Assembly: GCF_002154605.1 (NCBI RefSeq)
Contig: NZ_MUNE01000251.1
Span: 1-64,000, forward strand
DNA length: 64,000 nucleotides
Source of the DNA: Streptomyces milbemycinicus
GTDB lineage: Bacteria; Actinomycetota; Actinomycetes; Streptomycetales; Streptomycetaceae
Direction: 5' to 3'
The notes beneath the pieces were generated by a model. The model did not search any database and was not told the origin of the DNA. It was given only the letters and a program-made list of their open reading frames with translations. Both the position numbers and the translations under genes were made by a program. Positions 34,147-42,646 of this stretch are shown one piece after another; the stretch's first letter is position 1, and the number at the start of each line of letters is the position of its first letter.

Positions 34147-35031
34147 ATGCCAGCCACCCCGCCCCCGATCGGCTCCTACGTCACATCGTGGCGCCCCGCC
34201 CCGGTCACCGAGGAGGACCCCCTGAACCCGGGTCCGGTCGGCGCCGTGTCCGCGCTCCTCGATCTGTCCGACCCGGTCGCCGGAGCCGGAAATCCGCTGC
34301 CACCCCTGTGGCAGTGGTTCTACTTCCTGCACTGGCCCGCCCAGCACGAGCTGGGCGCCGATGGCCATCTGCGTGACGCCCGCTTTCTGCCGCCCATCCC
34401 CGACCGGCAGCGCATGTTCGCCGGGGGACGCTGCGAGATCAGCGAACCGCTGCGCCTCGGCGAGCCCACCGAACGCGTCAGCAGCCTGAGCGCGGTGACA
34501 CCCAAGCAGGGCCGCACCGGTGAGCTGCTGTTCATCACCGAGCGCCAGGAATTCCGGCAGTCCGGCCGCCTGTGCCTGGTCGAGGAACAGGACATCGTCT
34601 ACCGCTCGGGCCGCGGCCCCGCCGGAGCGCACCCGACCGCACTCGACGACCAGGCCACCGCCACGGCCGAGGACCCGTGGCGGCTGAGCCTGCAACCCGA
34701 CCCCACGCTGCTGTTCCGGTTCAGCGCCCTGACCGCCAACGCGCACCGCATCCACTACGACGCCCCGTACTGCCGCGACACGGAGGGCTATCCGGGCCTC
34801 GTCGTCCACGGCCCGCTGCTGGCCCTGCTCATGCTCGAACTGGTCCGCCGCAACGCCCCCGAGCGCCGCGTACGCACGCTGTCCTACCGACTGCGGCGAC
34901 CGGTCTTCGCCGGTGAGCGCATCCTGGCCGACGGCGCTGCCGCCGACGGGCGGGCCGAGCTCCGTATCGCCACCCATCGGGAGGCACGGCACGCCACCGC
35001 CGAGGTGACGTTCGCATGCCGCCAAGACTGA
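34147..35031 (+). CDS. MaoC/HTD2-type hydratase, itaconyl-CoA or mesaconyl-CoA hydratase-like
   Basis: 294 residues from ATG 34147, with AAGGA 7 bases upstream. Double hot-dog protein: an N-terminal FAS1-type dehydratase-like half (PPLWQWFYFLHWPAQHELGADGHLRDARFLPPIPDRQRMFAGGR) and a C-terminal half with the catalytic motif FRFSALTANAHRIHYDAPYCRDTEGYPGLVVHGPLLALLMLEL. This is the signature of itaconyl-CoA hydratase (Ich) and mesaconyl-C4-CoA hydratase, which add water to give citramalyl-CoA. The lyase gene starts 17 bases later. Confidence 0.87.
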   Translation: MPATPPPIGSYVTSWRPAPVTEEDPLNPGPVGAVSALLDLSDPVAGAGNPLPPLWQWFYFLHWPAQHELGADGHLRDARFLPPIPDRQRMFAGGRCEISEPLRLGEPTERVSSLSAVTPKQGRTGELLFITERQEFRQSGRLCLVEEQDIVYRSGRGPAGAHPTALDDQATATAEDPWRLSLQPDPTLLFRFSALTANAHRIHYDAPYCRDTEGYPGLVVHGPLLALLMLELVRRNAPERRVRTLSYRLRRPVFAGERILADGAAADGRAELRIATHREARHATAEVTFACRQD

Positions 35032-35047
35032 GCGGGAGGGAGGGGGC

Positions 35048-35947
35048 ATGAGCGCCCCGAACGGCGGCCGTTCGAGCCCGGCCACGGACCACCTCACCAC
35101 GGCGCGCACATGGCTCTTCGTGCCCGGACACCGGCCCGACCGCTTCGACAAGGCGGCCTCCTCCGGCGCCGACCTGGTCATCATCGACCTGGAGGACGCG
35201 GTCCCCGCCGCGGACAAGGACCGCTCCCGTGGCCATGCCGCCGCCTGGCTCGCCCGCGGCGGCCGGGCGGTCGTACGGATCAACCCGCCCGGAACCCCCT
35301 GGTTCGAGGCCGATCTGCACACGGCCGCCGACCACGGCTGCCCGGTGCTGGTGCCCAAGGCGGAGGACCCGGCCGTGCTCGCGGGCATCTCGGTCCGCAC
35401 GGCCGGGCGCTGTCCGCTCGTCGCGCTCATCGAGACGGCCCTCGGAGTGGAACGGGCCCGTGAGGTGTGCGCCGCCCCGGGCGTCGTCCGGGCCGCCTTC
35501 GGCAACGTCGACCTCGCCGCCCAGCTCGGCGTCGCCCACGACGACCACATCGCGCTGGCCCACGCGCGCTCGCGTCTCGTGCTCGCCTCGGCCGCGGCCG
35601 GCGTCCGGCCACCGGTCGACGGTGTCACCACCGCCGTGCGGGACGCGGAAGCGCTCGCCGCCGACGTCGCCCACGCCCGACGCCTGGGCTTGACCGGAAA
35701 GCTCTGTGTCCACCCCGCACAGCTCGGGGCGGTCGCCGACGGACTCACCCCGTCCGAGAGCGAGGTGCGGTGGGCGCGCGCCGTCCTGGACGCGGGTGAG
35801 GCGGTCACCACGGTCGACGGGCAGATGGTCGACAAACCGGTCCTGGCCCGCGCGCGGCGCGTACTGGCGCAGCGGGCTACCGGAAACTTTTCGGGCCTGT
35901 CCACCCCTAGATCCTCATCGCGACCGGGTGCCTTCGAATCGTGCTGA
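35048..35947 (+). CDS. CitE/HpcH-type lyase, citramalyl-CoA or malyl-CoA lyase-like
   Basis: 299 residues. TIM-barrel CitE family: RTWLFVPGHRPDRFDKAASSGADLVIIDLEDAVPAADKDRSR, metal ligand Glu in LIETALGVERA and Asp in AAFGNVDLAAQLG, and KLCVHPAQLGAV. In itaconate degradation this enzyme splits (S)-citramalyl-CoA into acetyl-CoA and pyruvate. The RIN of VVRINPPGTPW is also typical. Last gene of the plus-strand arm of the cluster; the AT-richer tail (TGNFSGLSTPRSSSRPGAFESC) is probably non-conserved. Confidence 0.88.
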   Translation: MSAPNGGRSSPATDHLTTARTWLFVPGHRPDRFDKAASSGADLVIIDLEDAVPAADKDRSRGHAAAWLARGGRAVVRINPPGTPWFEADLHTAADHGCPVLVPKAEDPAVLAGISVRTAGRCPLVALIETALGVERAREVCAAPGVVRAAFGNVDLAAQLGVAHDDHIALAHARSRLVLASAAAGVRPPVDGVTTAVRDAEALAADVAHARRLGLTGKLCVHPAQLGAVADGLTPSESEVRWARAVLDAGEAVTTVDGQMVDKPVLARARRVLAQRATGNFSGLSTPRSSSRPGAFESC

Positions 35948-35991
35948 GAAGGCACAGCTCAGACGGTCATCGGTGAATGCAGGAAGGGGAG

Positions 35992-36050
35992 TTCCTTCCG
36001 GAATAATTCCGGAAGGAAGCGTTGACGTTGTATCGGTCTCGCAGCATACT
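35992..36050 (+). promoter_or_regulatory. 27-bp perfect palindrome directly upstream of a consensus-like promoter
   Basis: TTCCTTCCGGAAT and ATTCCGGAAGGAA (35992-36004 and 36006-36018) are exact mirror arms around a single A. Four bases later comes TTGACG (36022-36027), then a 17-base spacer and CATACT (36045-36050), a good vegetative-type promoter for the deacetylase gene starting at 36100. A further direct repeat, GCTATCGAT, occurs at 36062 and 36074 in the leader. The palindrome could bind an activator or repressor, or serve as a hairpin terminator for the upstream lyase operon. Confidence 0.65.
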
Positions 36051-36099
36051 CCGCAGCGATCGCTATCGATTGCTATCGATCCGCGCTCAAGGAGGAAGA

Positions 36100-36840
36100 A
36101 TGCTCGGAAACGCGCGCAACCGCTTACGGATCACGCTCATCGCCGCGGCCACGGCCGCCATGGCGGCGTTCTCAATGGCTGCCTCCCCGGCGGCGGCCTC
36201 CCTGGCGGCCACGCCTGGTGCGGCACACACCGACGCGGCCTGGGCCAACTGCCCCAACGGATACGTGGGTCTGACGTACGACGACGGACCGAACCCCGCA
36301 TCGACGCAGGCGCTGCTGGGCGCTCTGCGGGCGGGCGGGGCCAAGGCCACCTTCTTCATCTGGGGGCAGCACGCCGAGCAGTACCCGGACCTGCTCAAGG
36401 CCGAGCAGTCGGCGGGTATGTGGATCGCCAACCACACCGCCACCCACGCCCACCTCACCCAGATCGGCGAACCGGCCGCGTACAACGAGATCGCCACCGC
36501 CCAGAACACCATCAAGCGCATCACCGGACAGTCCCCCACCCTCTTCCGGCCGCCTTACGGGGAGACCAATGCGCAGGTCAAGGCGGACGCGGCCCGTCTG
36601 GGGCTGACCGAGGTCCTGTGGAGCGTGGATTCCCAGGACTGGAACGGCGCCGGCACCCAGCAGATCGTCCAGGCCGCCGCCACCATGCGGGCCGGCAGCA
36701 TCATCCTCATGCACGACGGTGGTTACCAGACCACCGTCAGCGCCGTGCCGCAGATCCTCAGCGGGCTCGCCGCCCGGGGGCTGTGCCCCGGACGGATCAC
36801 CGCCGGAGCCGGCGGTGGCGCGGTCGTGACCGCTCCCTGA
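36100..36840 (+). CDS. Secreted polysaccharide deacetylase (CE4, NodB domain), TTA codon 9
   Basis: 246 residues from ATG 36100, with AGGAGGA upstream. Sec signal peptide of about 40 residues (ITLIAAATAAMAAFSMAASPAAA). NodB motifs: TYDDGPN, NHTATHAHL (metal His pair), RPPYGE, WSVDSQDWNG and ILMHDGG. CE4 enzymes remove N- or O-acetyl groups from chitin, xylan or peptidoglycan. Codon 9 (36124-36126) is TTA, placing synthesis under bldA control and suggesting expression late in growth. It has its own promoter with the large palindrome and no co-directional partner. Confidence 0.92.
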   Translation: MLGNARNRLRITLIAAATAAMAAFSMAASPAAASLAATPGAAHTDAAWANCPNGYVGLTYDDGPNPASTQALLGALRAGGAKATFFIWGQHAEQYPDLLKAEQSAGMWIANHTATHAHLTQIGEPAAYNEIATAQNTIKRITGQSPTLFRPPYGETNAQVKADAARLGLTEVLWSVDSQDWNGAGTQQIVQAAATMRAGSIILMHDGGYQTTVSAVPQILSGLAARGLCPGRITAGAGGGAVVTAP

Positions 36841-36941
36841 GCCCGTCGCCGACCGAGCCGACACCGGGTCAGATGAACCGGTGGCCGCGGAAACCTTAAC
36901 AAGCGGCCACACCTGCCGCGTTCTTGTCGTATGTTGCACGG

Positions 36942-37097
36942 ATGAGCTCACATGATTTGGAGCCCCGAACTCCGTCCACACTGGTCGGCAAGATAGACAG
37001 CGCCCTGGCGGTGCTGATCATCATCGGGATCGCCTACGGGCTGTACTGGTTGGTTTCTGCCCTCGTCTCGTCCTACATAGGGTTCTTCACCGGATAG
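36942..37097 (+). CDS. Small single-span membrane protein
   Basis: 51 residues: a polar start (MSSHDLEPRTPSTLVGKIDS) followed by one hydrophobic segment (ALAVLIIIGIAYGLYWLVSALVSSYIGFF). Codon use fits a real gene only moderately and no clear Shine-Dalgarno is present, so it may be leaderless or not a gene. It sits alone between the deacetylase and IclR genes. No function can be assigned. Confidence 0.45.
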   Translation: MSSHDLEPRTPSTLVGKIDSALAVLIIIGIAYGLYWLVSALVSSYIGFFTG

Positions 37098-37249
37098 GCG
37101 TGTCGAGTCGGCCCTGGTCGCGGGGGGCGAGGGCGACCTCGTAACCCTCGCGGCCGGGGCTCCGGGTGACGGCGGCGCCCGGGCGGGGGTCTGCGCCGGT
37201 GAACCCATGCCGGATGGTCGAACGGCGGCGCTCCGCGATGTAGTCTCAT

Positions 37250-37272
37250 TGATTGATACCGCGTTTCAATCA
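37250..37272. promoter_or_regulatory. Inverted repeat TGATTGA-N9-TCAATCA upstream of iclR-type gene
   Basis: Perfect 7-bp arms (37250-37256 and 37266-37272) end just before the ribosome site GGAGG at 37275. The position means a bound dimer would block initiation, the expected autoregulation for IclR proteins. Confidence 0.6.
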
Positions 37273-37282
37273 CGGAGGCTGT

Positions 37283-38071
37283 ATGACCTCGCCCGCCACC
37301 ACCTCCTCTGTTCTCGGGCCGGGCTCCGGCGCTCTGGACCGCGGTCTGGCCATCCTCGACCACATGGCTGTGGCCCGCGCATGCTCCACCCAGGACCTCG
37401 CCGCGGCGCTGGGGCTCAGCCGCAGTACCGCCTACCGGCTGGTCGACCGCCTTGTCGAGGGCGGCTGGCTCGCCGTGGAGCAGGGGAGCGGGCTGTTGCG
37501 GCTCGGGCCTTCGGCCACGCGACTGGCCTCCGCGGCGGTGGGCTCGACGGATCTGACCGCCACGGCGATGCCGATCATCTCCCGACTGATGCGGGAGACC
37601 CGGGAGACGGCCAGCCTCGGGGTGCCGAACGGCGTGAACATGGTGTTCGTGCATCGCGAGCGCGGTCCGCGTCCGGTGGCGGTGACGAGCGAACTGGGGG
37701 CGGGGCGGCCACTGCACTGCACCTCGCTGGGGCGGGCCTATCTGGCGGCTCTTCCGCAGCAGGCGCTGGAGGAGAAGCTGGCGGAGCTGGTGGCGTCGAG
37801 CGAGTCCCCGGTGGATGAGGATTCGGTCGGTGATCTGCGGAAGATCCTCCAGGAGACGCGGGAGCGCGGCTGGTCGGAGGATCGGCGGGAGTTCGACGAG
37901 TCCAGTTGCTGCTGCGGGGCCGCTGTTTACGACCACACCGGTATGCCCGTCGCGGCGATCAGCGTCGCCGGAGTGGCGGAGCGCATGGAGCGGATCCTGA
38001 GTGACGTAGGTCCGCTGGTGGCCGAGGCGGCCGCCGAGATCTCAGCGGGCCTCGGCCACGTACGGCGCTGA
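37283..38071 (+). CDS. IclR-family transcriptional regulator
   Basis: 262 residues from ATG 37283. Winged helix (ALDRGLAILDHMAVARACSTQDLAAALGLSRSTAYRLVDRLVEGGWLAV) and an IclR effector domain (LHCTSLGRAYLAALPQQ, RGWSEDRREFDESSCCCGAAVYDHTGMPVAAISVAG). The SSCCCGAAV segment has three cysteines where most members have a single Cys. It faces the sugar-acid operon convergently and is the nearest candidate regulator of that island. Confidence 0.9.
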   Translation: MTSPATTSSVLGPGSGALDRGLAILDHMAVARACSTQDLAAALGLSRSTAYRLVDRLVEGGWLAVEQGSGLLRLGPSATRLASAAVGSTDLTATAMPIISRLMRETRETASLGVPNGVNMVFVHRERGPRPVAVTSELGAGRPLHCTSLGRAYLAALPQQALEEKLAELVASSESPVDEDSVGDLRKILQETRERGWSEDRREFDESSCCCGAAVYDHTGMPVAAISVAGVAERMERILSDVGPLVAEAAAEISAGLGHVRR

Positions 38072-38076
38072 GCGCC

Positions 38077-38109
38077 GGCCCCGTGCCGCCCCGGGGGCGG
38101 CACGGGGCC
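38077..38109. terminator. Bidirectional terminator hairpin
   Basis: A 15-bp perfect stem (38077-38091 with 38095-38109) with a 3-base loop separates the convergent iclR-type and dehydratase genes. Confidence 0.8.
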
Positions 38110-38115
38110 ATGAGG

Positions 38116-39285
38116 TCAGCGCGCCCGGACCAGGACGCTGTGGTCCTCGAGACGGTGGGCGCGTACCCATTCCTCGTCGACGGTGACCCCGATGCCGGGG
38201 CCGTCGGGGATGGCCACAGTGCCGTTCTCCGGTGTGAGAGGAGTCGCGAGGACGCCCTCACGCAGGGGGTTATCGCCCCGGTCGAATTCGAAGATCAGCG
38301 GCTCCCCGCCGGCCATGCCGAAAGGCGCCCGGGGTGTCGCCGACAGCAACTGGAGCGTCGCGGCCTGGGCGACCCCGGTGCCCCAGCAGTGCGGGGACAG
38401 CCGCAGGTTGAAGGCCGCGGCGAGCTGGCGGATGGCCTGGGCCTCGGTGAAGCCGCCGCATTTGGCCAGGTCCGGCTGGACGATGTCGAAGCGGTGCTCG
38501 GCGATGGGGTCGCGGAAGCCGTAGCGGGTGTAGAGGGCTTCGCCACCGGAGAGCGGCAGGTGTACATCGCGCAACTCGCGCCACCCGGCGCTGTCTTCGG
38601 GCGGCAGTGGCTCCTCCACCCAGTACGGGTCGAGGTCCCGTATCCGGGCCAGGGAGCGGCGGACGGTCGCGACGGTGCAGTTGGCGTTGTAGTCGACGAT
38701 CACCAGACCGTCCTCGCCCATGGCCGCGCGGGCGGCGGCCGTGCGCTGCCGGTCCTCATCCGGCGTCAGCCCGATCTTGATCTTGACGGCGGTGAAGCCC
38801 TCGGCGGCGTGGGAGGCCATCGTGTCCCGGAATTCGCCGGGGTCGCGGGTGGCGGTGACATAGCCGGAGGAGGCGTAGGCGTCGACCCGGTCATGGAGCC
38901 GACCGCCCAGAAGGTGGGCCACCGGTACGCCGAACGCGCGGGCCTGCGCGTCCCAGAGCGCGATGTCGATACCGCTGGCCGCCGCCACATGAGGGCCACC
39001 GGCGGTGAGGTGGTAGCCGAGGGAGAGCCGGTCCAGGATGCGGTCCTCCCGGATGTCGGCGGGCTGTCCCACCAGCGCCTGGGCCTGGTCGGCGAGGAAC
39101 GGGGCGATCAGCCGCGGCGGGCCGAAGGACTCGCCCCAGCCGACGGCGCCGTCCGAGGTGGTGACCTTCACCAGGGTGGCGACGCGTACCGGCAGCCGGA
39201 CCTTCGAGGCGCCGTAGCCGCCGTCCGGCAGATGGGCCTCGAGGGGAAAGGTCTCGACTTCGGTGACGACGGTTCGTGTGCTCAT
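38116..39285 (-). CDS. Enolase-superfamily sugar-acid dehydratase (mandelate racemase subgroup)
   Basis: 389 residues from ATG 39285, overlapping the SDR stop as ATGA. Active-site residues can be followed: K168-I-K170, metal ligands D198, E224 and E249, and H299 in LSPHCWGTG. This matches the mandelate racemase subgroup, members of which dehydrate aldonates or lactonise. Its operon partners are an SDR and a sugar importer, so an aldonate dehydratase acting after sugar oxidation is likely. Exact sugar cannot be read from sequence; L-fuconate, L-rhamnonate, D-xylonate and L-arabinonate are possible. Confidence 0.87.
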   Translation of the reverse strand: MSTRTVVTEVETFPLEAHLPDGGYGASKVRLPVRVATLVKVTTSDGAVGWGESFGPPRLIAPFLADQAQALVGQPADIREDRILDRLSLGYHLTAGGPHVAAASGIDIALWDAQARAFGVPVAHLLGGRLHDRVDAYASSGYVTATRDPGEFRDTMASHAAEGFTAVKIKIGLTPDEDRQRTAAARAAMGEDGLVIVDYNANCTVATVRRSLARIRDLDPYWVEEPLPPEDSAGWRELRDVHLPLSGGEALYTRYGFRDPIAEHRFDIVQPDLAKCGGFTEAQAIRQLAAAFNLRLSPHCWGTGVAQAATLQLLSATPRAPFGMAGGEPLIFEFDRGDNPLREGVLATPLTPENGTVAIPDGPGIGVTVDEEWVRAHRLEDHSVLVRAR

Positions 39286-40178
39286 GCCCGCCTTTCCAAG
39301 GTGGCGTCGTAGTCGTCGATGTTCCGCGGTGTCCACACCGGGCCGTTCTCGGTCTGCGGCGGACGGGCCTGCGCCGCCATGCCGCCGTCGACGTTGAAGA
39401 CCTGTCCGGTGACCCACTGCGACAGCTCGGAGGCGAGGTAGACCGCGCTGGTGGCGATGTCGTCGGGGGTTCCCTCGCGGTTCAAGGGGATCTGCGCGGC
39501 CCGGAAGTGGCGGGCCTGCGGGTCGGGGTCGCTGGTGTCGACCTCAACGGAGCCGGGGCGCACCGCGTTGACCCGGATGTTCCACGGGGCGAGATCGACG
39601 GCGACGGCCCGGGTGAAGGCGTCCACACCGCCCTTGACCGTGTCGTAGGGGATGTGGTTGCGGTGGGCGCGGGCGGCGGCATGGGAGCTGATGTTGACCA
39701 CCGTGCCGGGCTTTTCCGCGTCGGCGAGCGCCCTGGCCATGCGGTGGGTGGGGTGGAACAGCAGCCCCAGATTGACCCGGTGGAACTCGTCCCACACCTC
39801 CCCAGTCAGTCGCAGGAAGGGGCCGAAGGCGCGCGCGTCCACGCGTGCGTAGGCGTTGTTCACGAGGATGTCGACGAGGCCGAAGTGGCTCTCGGCGGCG
39901 GCGAACGCCTGCTCGGCGCCGGCTTCCGTGCACAGGTCGGTGACGACGGCGAGGGCGTTTCCGCCACTCGCGCGGATGTGTTCCACCGTGGCGTCCGCCG
40001 CGTCGGCCGCGGTGTCCGCGACCACGACCCGTGCGCCTTCGGCGGCGAAGCGCAGGGCGATACCCCGACCGATGTTGCGGGCGCCCCCGGTGACCAGTGC
40101 CGTCCGCCCGCGCAGCAGACCGTACCCGCGGGGCGGGCCGTCGCCGTGCTCGGCCTCGGGATCGAGGGGGTGGTTCAT
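39282..40178 (-). CDS. Short-chain dehydrogenase/reductase
   Basis: 298 residues. Rossmann motif TALVTGGARNIGRGIALRF, NNAY (replacing NNAG), catalytic S in VNISSHAAARAH and Y-x-x-x-K in IPYDTVKGG. The N-terminal 25 residues and C-terminal 25 residues are extensions beyond the core. D54-type acidic residue after beta-2 (VVADTAA) suggests NAD preference. Overlaps both neighbours by ATGA. Likely oxidises an imported sugar, or a 2-keto-3-deoxy acid, in the non-phosphorylating route. Confidence 0.88.
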   Translation of the reverse strand: MNHPLDPEAEHGDGPPRGYGLLRGRTALVTGGARNIGRGIALRFAAEGARVVVADTAADAADATVEHIRASGGNALAVVTDLCTEAGAEQAFAAAESHFGLVDILVNNAYARVDARAFGPFLRLTGEVWDEFHRVNLGLLFHPTHRMARALADAEKPGTVVNISSHAAARAHRNHIPYDTVKGGVDAFTRAVAVDLAPWNIRVNAVRPGSVEVDTSDPDPQARHFRAAQIPLNREGTPDDIATSAVYLASELSQWVTGQVFNVDGGMAAQARPPQTENGPVWTPRNIDDYDATLERRA

Positions 40179-41623
40179 GAGGTGCTTCCGTTCTCGTTCT
40201 GAGCGCTCTTGCCCTGCTGCTTGCGGTCGTACCGCTCGCGCAAGTCTTCCTCGATCTCCTCCAGAGTGCGGCCCCGGGTCTCGTGCACGAAGACCTTGCA
40301 GAAGAGGAGGCCGAGGATGTTGCCGCCGATGAAGAAGATCATGGTGTTGGTCAGGCCCCAGGCGTCACGCATGACGGGGAAGCCGAAGGTGATGCCGAGG
40401 GTGGCCAGCCAGGTGACCATGCCGGCGACGCCCATCGCCGCGCCCCGGACCCGCAGCGGGAAGATCTCGCCGAGCACGACCCAGTTCACGGGCCCCCACG
40501 TCAGGGAGTAGCTGACGAACATGATGCTCATCGCGGTGAGCATGGCGCCCGGACTCATGGCGTCCCCGCGCGAGGCCTCGTACGCCATCAAGCTCATGCT
40601 CACGGCCATCGCCGCGCTTCCGGCGAGGAACAGGAACCGGCGGCCGAGCCGGTCGATCAGCTGAAGACCGACCATGACGGAGAGGACCTTCACGGTGCCC
40701 AGGATGATCGTGAAGTAGAGGGCGTTCTCATGCGGCAGACCCAGGCTCTCGAAGATCGTCGGAGCGTAGTAGGTGACGATGTTGAGCCCGGTGTACTGGG
40801 TCAGGATCGGAATGCCGATGCCGATGATCATCGCCGGCCGGATCCAGCCGGCCAGCAGCTCGCGGCGGTGCGGGGTGTGCGTGGTCACCTCGCGGATGGC
40901 CGCGATGTCGCGGTCGGCCTCCTCGGCCGAGCGGGTGCCGGCGAGCAGCGCCCGGGCTTCCTCTTCGCGGCCGTGGAGGATCAGCCAGCGGGGGCTCTCC
41001 GGCAGCAGCTTCAGCCCCGCGATCAGGACGACGGCCGGGGCGGCTCCCGTGGCCAGCATCGTCCGCCAGTCACCGCTGCCGGACAGGGCGAGGTTGGTGA
41101 GATAGCCGAGCAGCAGCCCGGTCACGATCATCAGCTGGTTCAGTCCGGCGAGCCGGCCCCGGGTGCGGGCCGGCGCCATCTCCGACAGATAGACCGGCAC
41201 CAGGGAGGAAGAGCCGCCCACCGCGAGCCCCAGGAAGATCCGGGCGGCGATGAGCCAGGTGTTGTTCTGGGCCACCGCGCAGGCGAGGGAGCCGACGATA
41301 TAGATCAGGCCGATCACGAAGATCACGGGTCGGCGGCCGAACCGGTCGGCGAGCCGCCCGGCGACAAGGGCGCCGAACACGGCACCGCCCGCGATGCCAC
41401 CGACGATCAGCCCCGTGGTGACCGCACTGGCAGGGAAGCCCGGTGTCTTCTGGATGAAGGTCAGGGCGCCCGCGATGACGCCTGTTTCGTAGCCGAACAG
41501 AATGCCGCCGAGGGCGCCGAAGAAGTAGATCACCGCCGGGCGCGGGGAGCGCGGGTGCGGCGTTCCCGCTCCCTTCGTCGGCTGGTCTGCGGCTCTGGCA
41601 GCGGCGCTGACTGAGTTCGTCAT
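40175..41623 (-). CDS. MFS sugar porter
   Basis: 482 residues, 12 membrane segments. Sugar-porter signatures: GYETGVIAGAL, GRLADRFGRRPVIFVIGL, PESPRWLILHGREEEA, QYTGLNIVTYYAPTIFESLGL, DRLGRRFLFLAGS and VHETRGRTLEEIEEDL. Proton-coupled monosaccharide uptake (XylE/GalP type). First gene of the operon with the SDR and dehydratase. Confidence 0.93.
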   Translation of the reverse strand: MTNSVSAAARAADQPTKGAGTPHPRSPRPAVIYFFGALGGILFGYETGVIAGALTFIQKTPGFPASAVTTGLIVGGIAGGAVFGALVAGRLADRFGRRPVIFVIGLIYIVGSLACAVAQNNTWLIAARIFLGLAVGGSSSLVPVYLSEMAPARTRGRLAGLNQLMIVTGLLLGYLTNLALSGSGDWRTMLATGAAPAVVLIAGLKLLPESPRWLILHGREEEARALLAGTRSAEEADRDIAAIREVTTHTPHRRELLAGWIRPAMIIGIGIPILTQYTGLNIVTYYAPTIFESLGLPHENALYFTIILGTVKVLSVMVGLQLIDRLGRRFLFLAGSAAMAVSMSLMAYEASRGDAMSPGAMLTAMSIMFVSYSLTWGPVNWVVLGEIFPLRVRGAAMGVAGMVTWLATLGITFGFPVMRDAWGLTNTMIFFIGGNILGLLFCKVFVHETRGRTLEEIEEDLRERYDRKQQGKSAQNENGSTS

Positions 41624-41652
41624 GGTCGCCTCCTTGCGACGCCCACCCTATC

Positions 41653-41669
41653 GTCCCAACAATTGGGAA
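41653..41669. promoter_or_regulatory. Operator candidate GTCCC-AACAATT-GGGAA
   Basis: Near-perfect dyad (six-base arms TCCCAA/TTGGGA around CAA at 41654-41668) in the 135-base divergent gap between the MFS operon and the aldose epimerase. It matches the TTCCC-N7-GGGAA dyad at 45585-45601. A further GGGAA half-site is at 41685-41689. Confidence 0.6.
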
Positions 41670-41758
41670 TTGGCGTCATTCAGTGGGAAGTAGTGTATTG
41701 AAGGTAGGGCAGGACGCCCCCGGCCGCAATGGCCGGTTCATGTCGTAGGGAGCTACAG

Positions 41759-42646
41759 ATGTCACGGATTCGCATCGGCGCCGGTCGGGTGACGGCCGAG
41801 ATCGACGAGCAGGGCGCCGAGTTGTGCTCGCTGCGATACGGCACGGAGGGGCAGCCGGGGGCAACGGAACTGCTCTGGCAGGCGGAACGGGCCTGGCCCT
41901 GGCATGCGCCGCTGCTCTTCCCCGTCATCGGCCGGATGAACGGCGACCGGCTGCGGCACGACGGCACGTACTACGCCATGCCCAAGCACGGATTCGCCCG
42001 CGACAGGCGGTTCACGGTCGCGCGCCACGACGCCACCACCGCCGTCCTCGCGCTGAGGGACGACGCGGCATCTCGTCGGCTCTTCCCGTTCCCCTTCCGC
42101 CTCACGGTCGGCTACGCGGTCGAGGGCAGCCGTCTCACGGTGTCGTACTCCGTGCACAACCCGGGCCCAGGGACGCTGCCGGCGTCCCTGGGCGTCCATC
42201 CGGGCTTTCGCTGGCCACTGCCCGGCGCGACTGACAAGCGCGGCCATACGGTGCTCTTCGAACGGCCGGAACCCGCGCCCGTACGACGGGTCGAGGACGT
42301 GCTGCTGCTCCCCGAGCGGCACCCCACGCCGGTCCGCGGTCGGACACTCCGCCTGGACGGGGCCCTGTTCACCGATGGCGCCGTGATCCTCGAAGCGCTC
42401 AACAGCTCGAGCCTCATCTACAGCGCCCCTGGCTCGCCCAGGATGACGCTGAGCTGGCACGGATTCCAGCAGCTGGCCCTGTGGTCGCCGCCCGAGGCCG
42501 ATCTGCTGTGCCTCGAGCCGTGGTACGGCCTGCCCTCCCCGATCGGATCCGACGGCGAGTACGCGGCAAGCCCCGGCCAGTTCCACCTCGCGGCGGGCCG
42601 GTCACGGACGTTCGGCTTCGGCGTCGAGGTCAGTCCGGCGCGGTGA
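41759..42646 (+). CDS. Aldose 1-epimerase family protein (LacX/YeaD-like)
   Basis: 295 residues from ATG 41759. Galactose-mutarotase fold with PKHGFARDRRF, LGVHPGFRWPLPG (His and Glu-type sugar-binding region) and LCLEPWYGLPSP. It speeds alpha/beta interconversion of an imported sugar, which helps an anomer-specific dehydrogenase. Divergent from the importer operon and sharing its operator region. Confidence 0.87.
   Translation: MSRIRIGAGRVTAEIDEQGAELCSLRYGTEGQPGATELLWQAERAWPWHAPLLFPVIGRMNGDRLRHDGTYYAMPKHGFARDRRFTVARHDATTAVLALRDDAASRRLFPFPFRLTVGYAVEGSRLTVSYSVHNPGPGTLPASLGVHPGFRWPLPGATDKRGHTVLFERPEPAPVRRVEDVLLLPERHPTPVRGRTLRLDGALFTDGAVILEALNSSSLIYSAPGSPRMTLSWHGFQQLALWSPPEADLLCLEPWYGLPSPIGSDGEYAASPGQFHLAAGRSRTFGFGVEVSPAR

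Noticed and set aside
35992-36018. Attachment site or IS inverted repeat
   Set aside because: The arms are contiguous around one base, with no mobile gene nearby and a promoter directly following, so an operator or hairpin explains it better.
37098-37249. Short minus-strand reading frames between the small membrane protein and the IclR gene
   Set aside because: No ribosome site, no hydrophobic or domain pattern, and typical GC-rich shadow composition.
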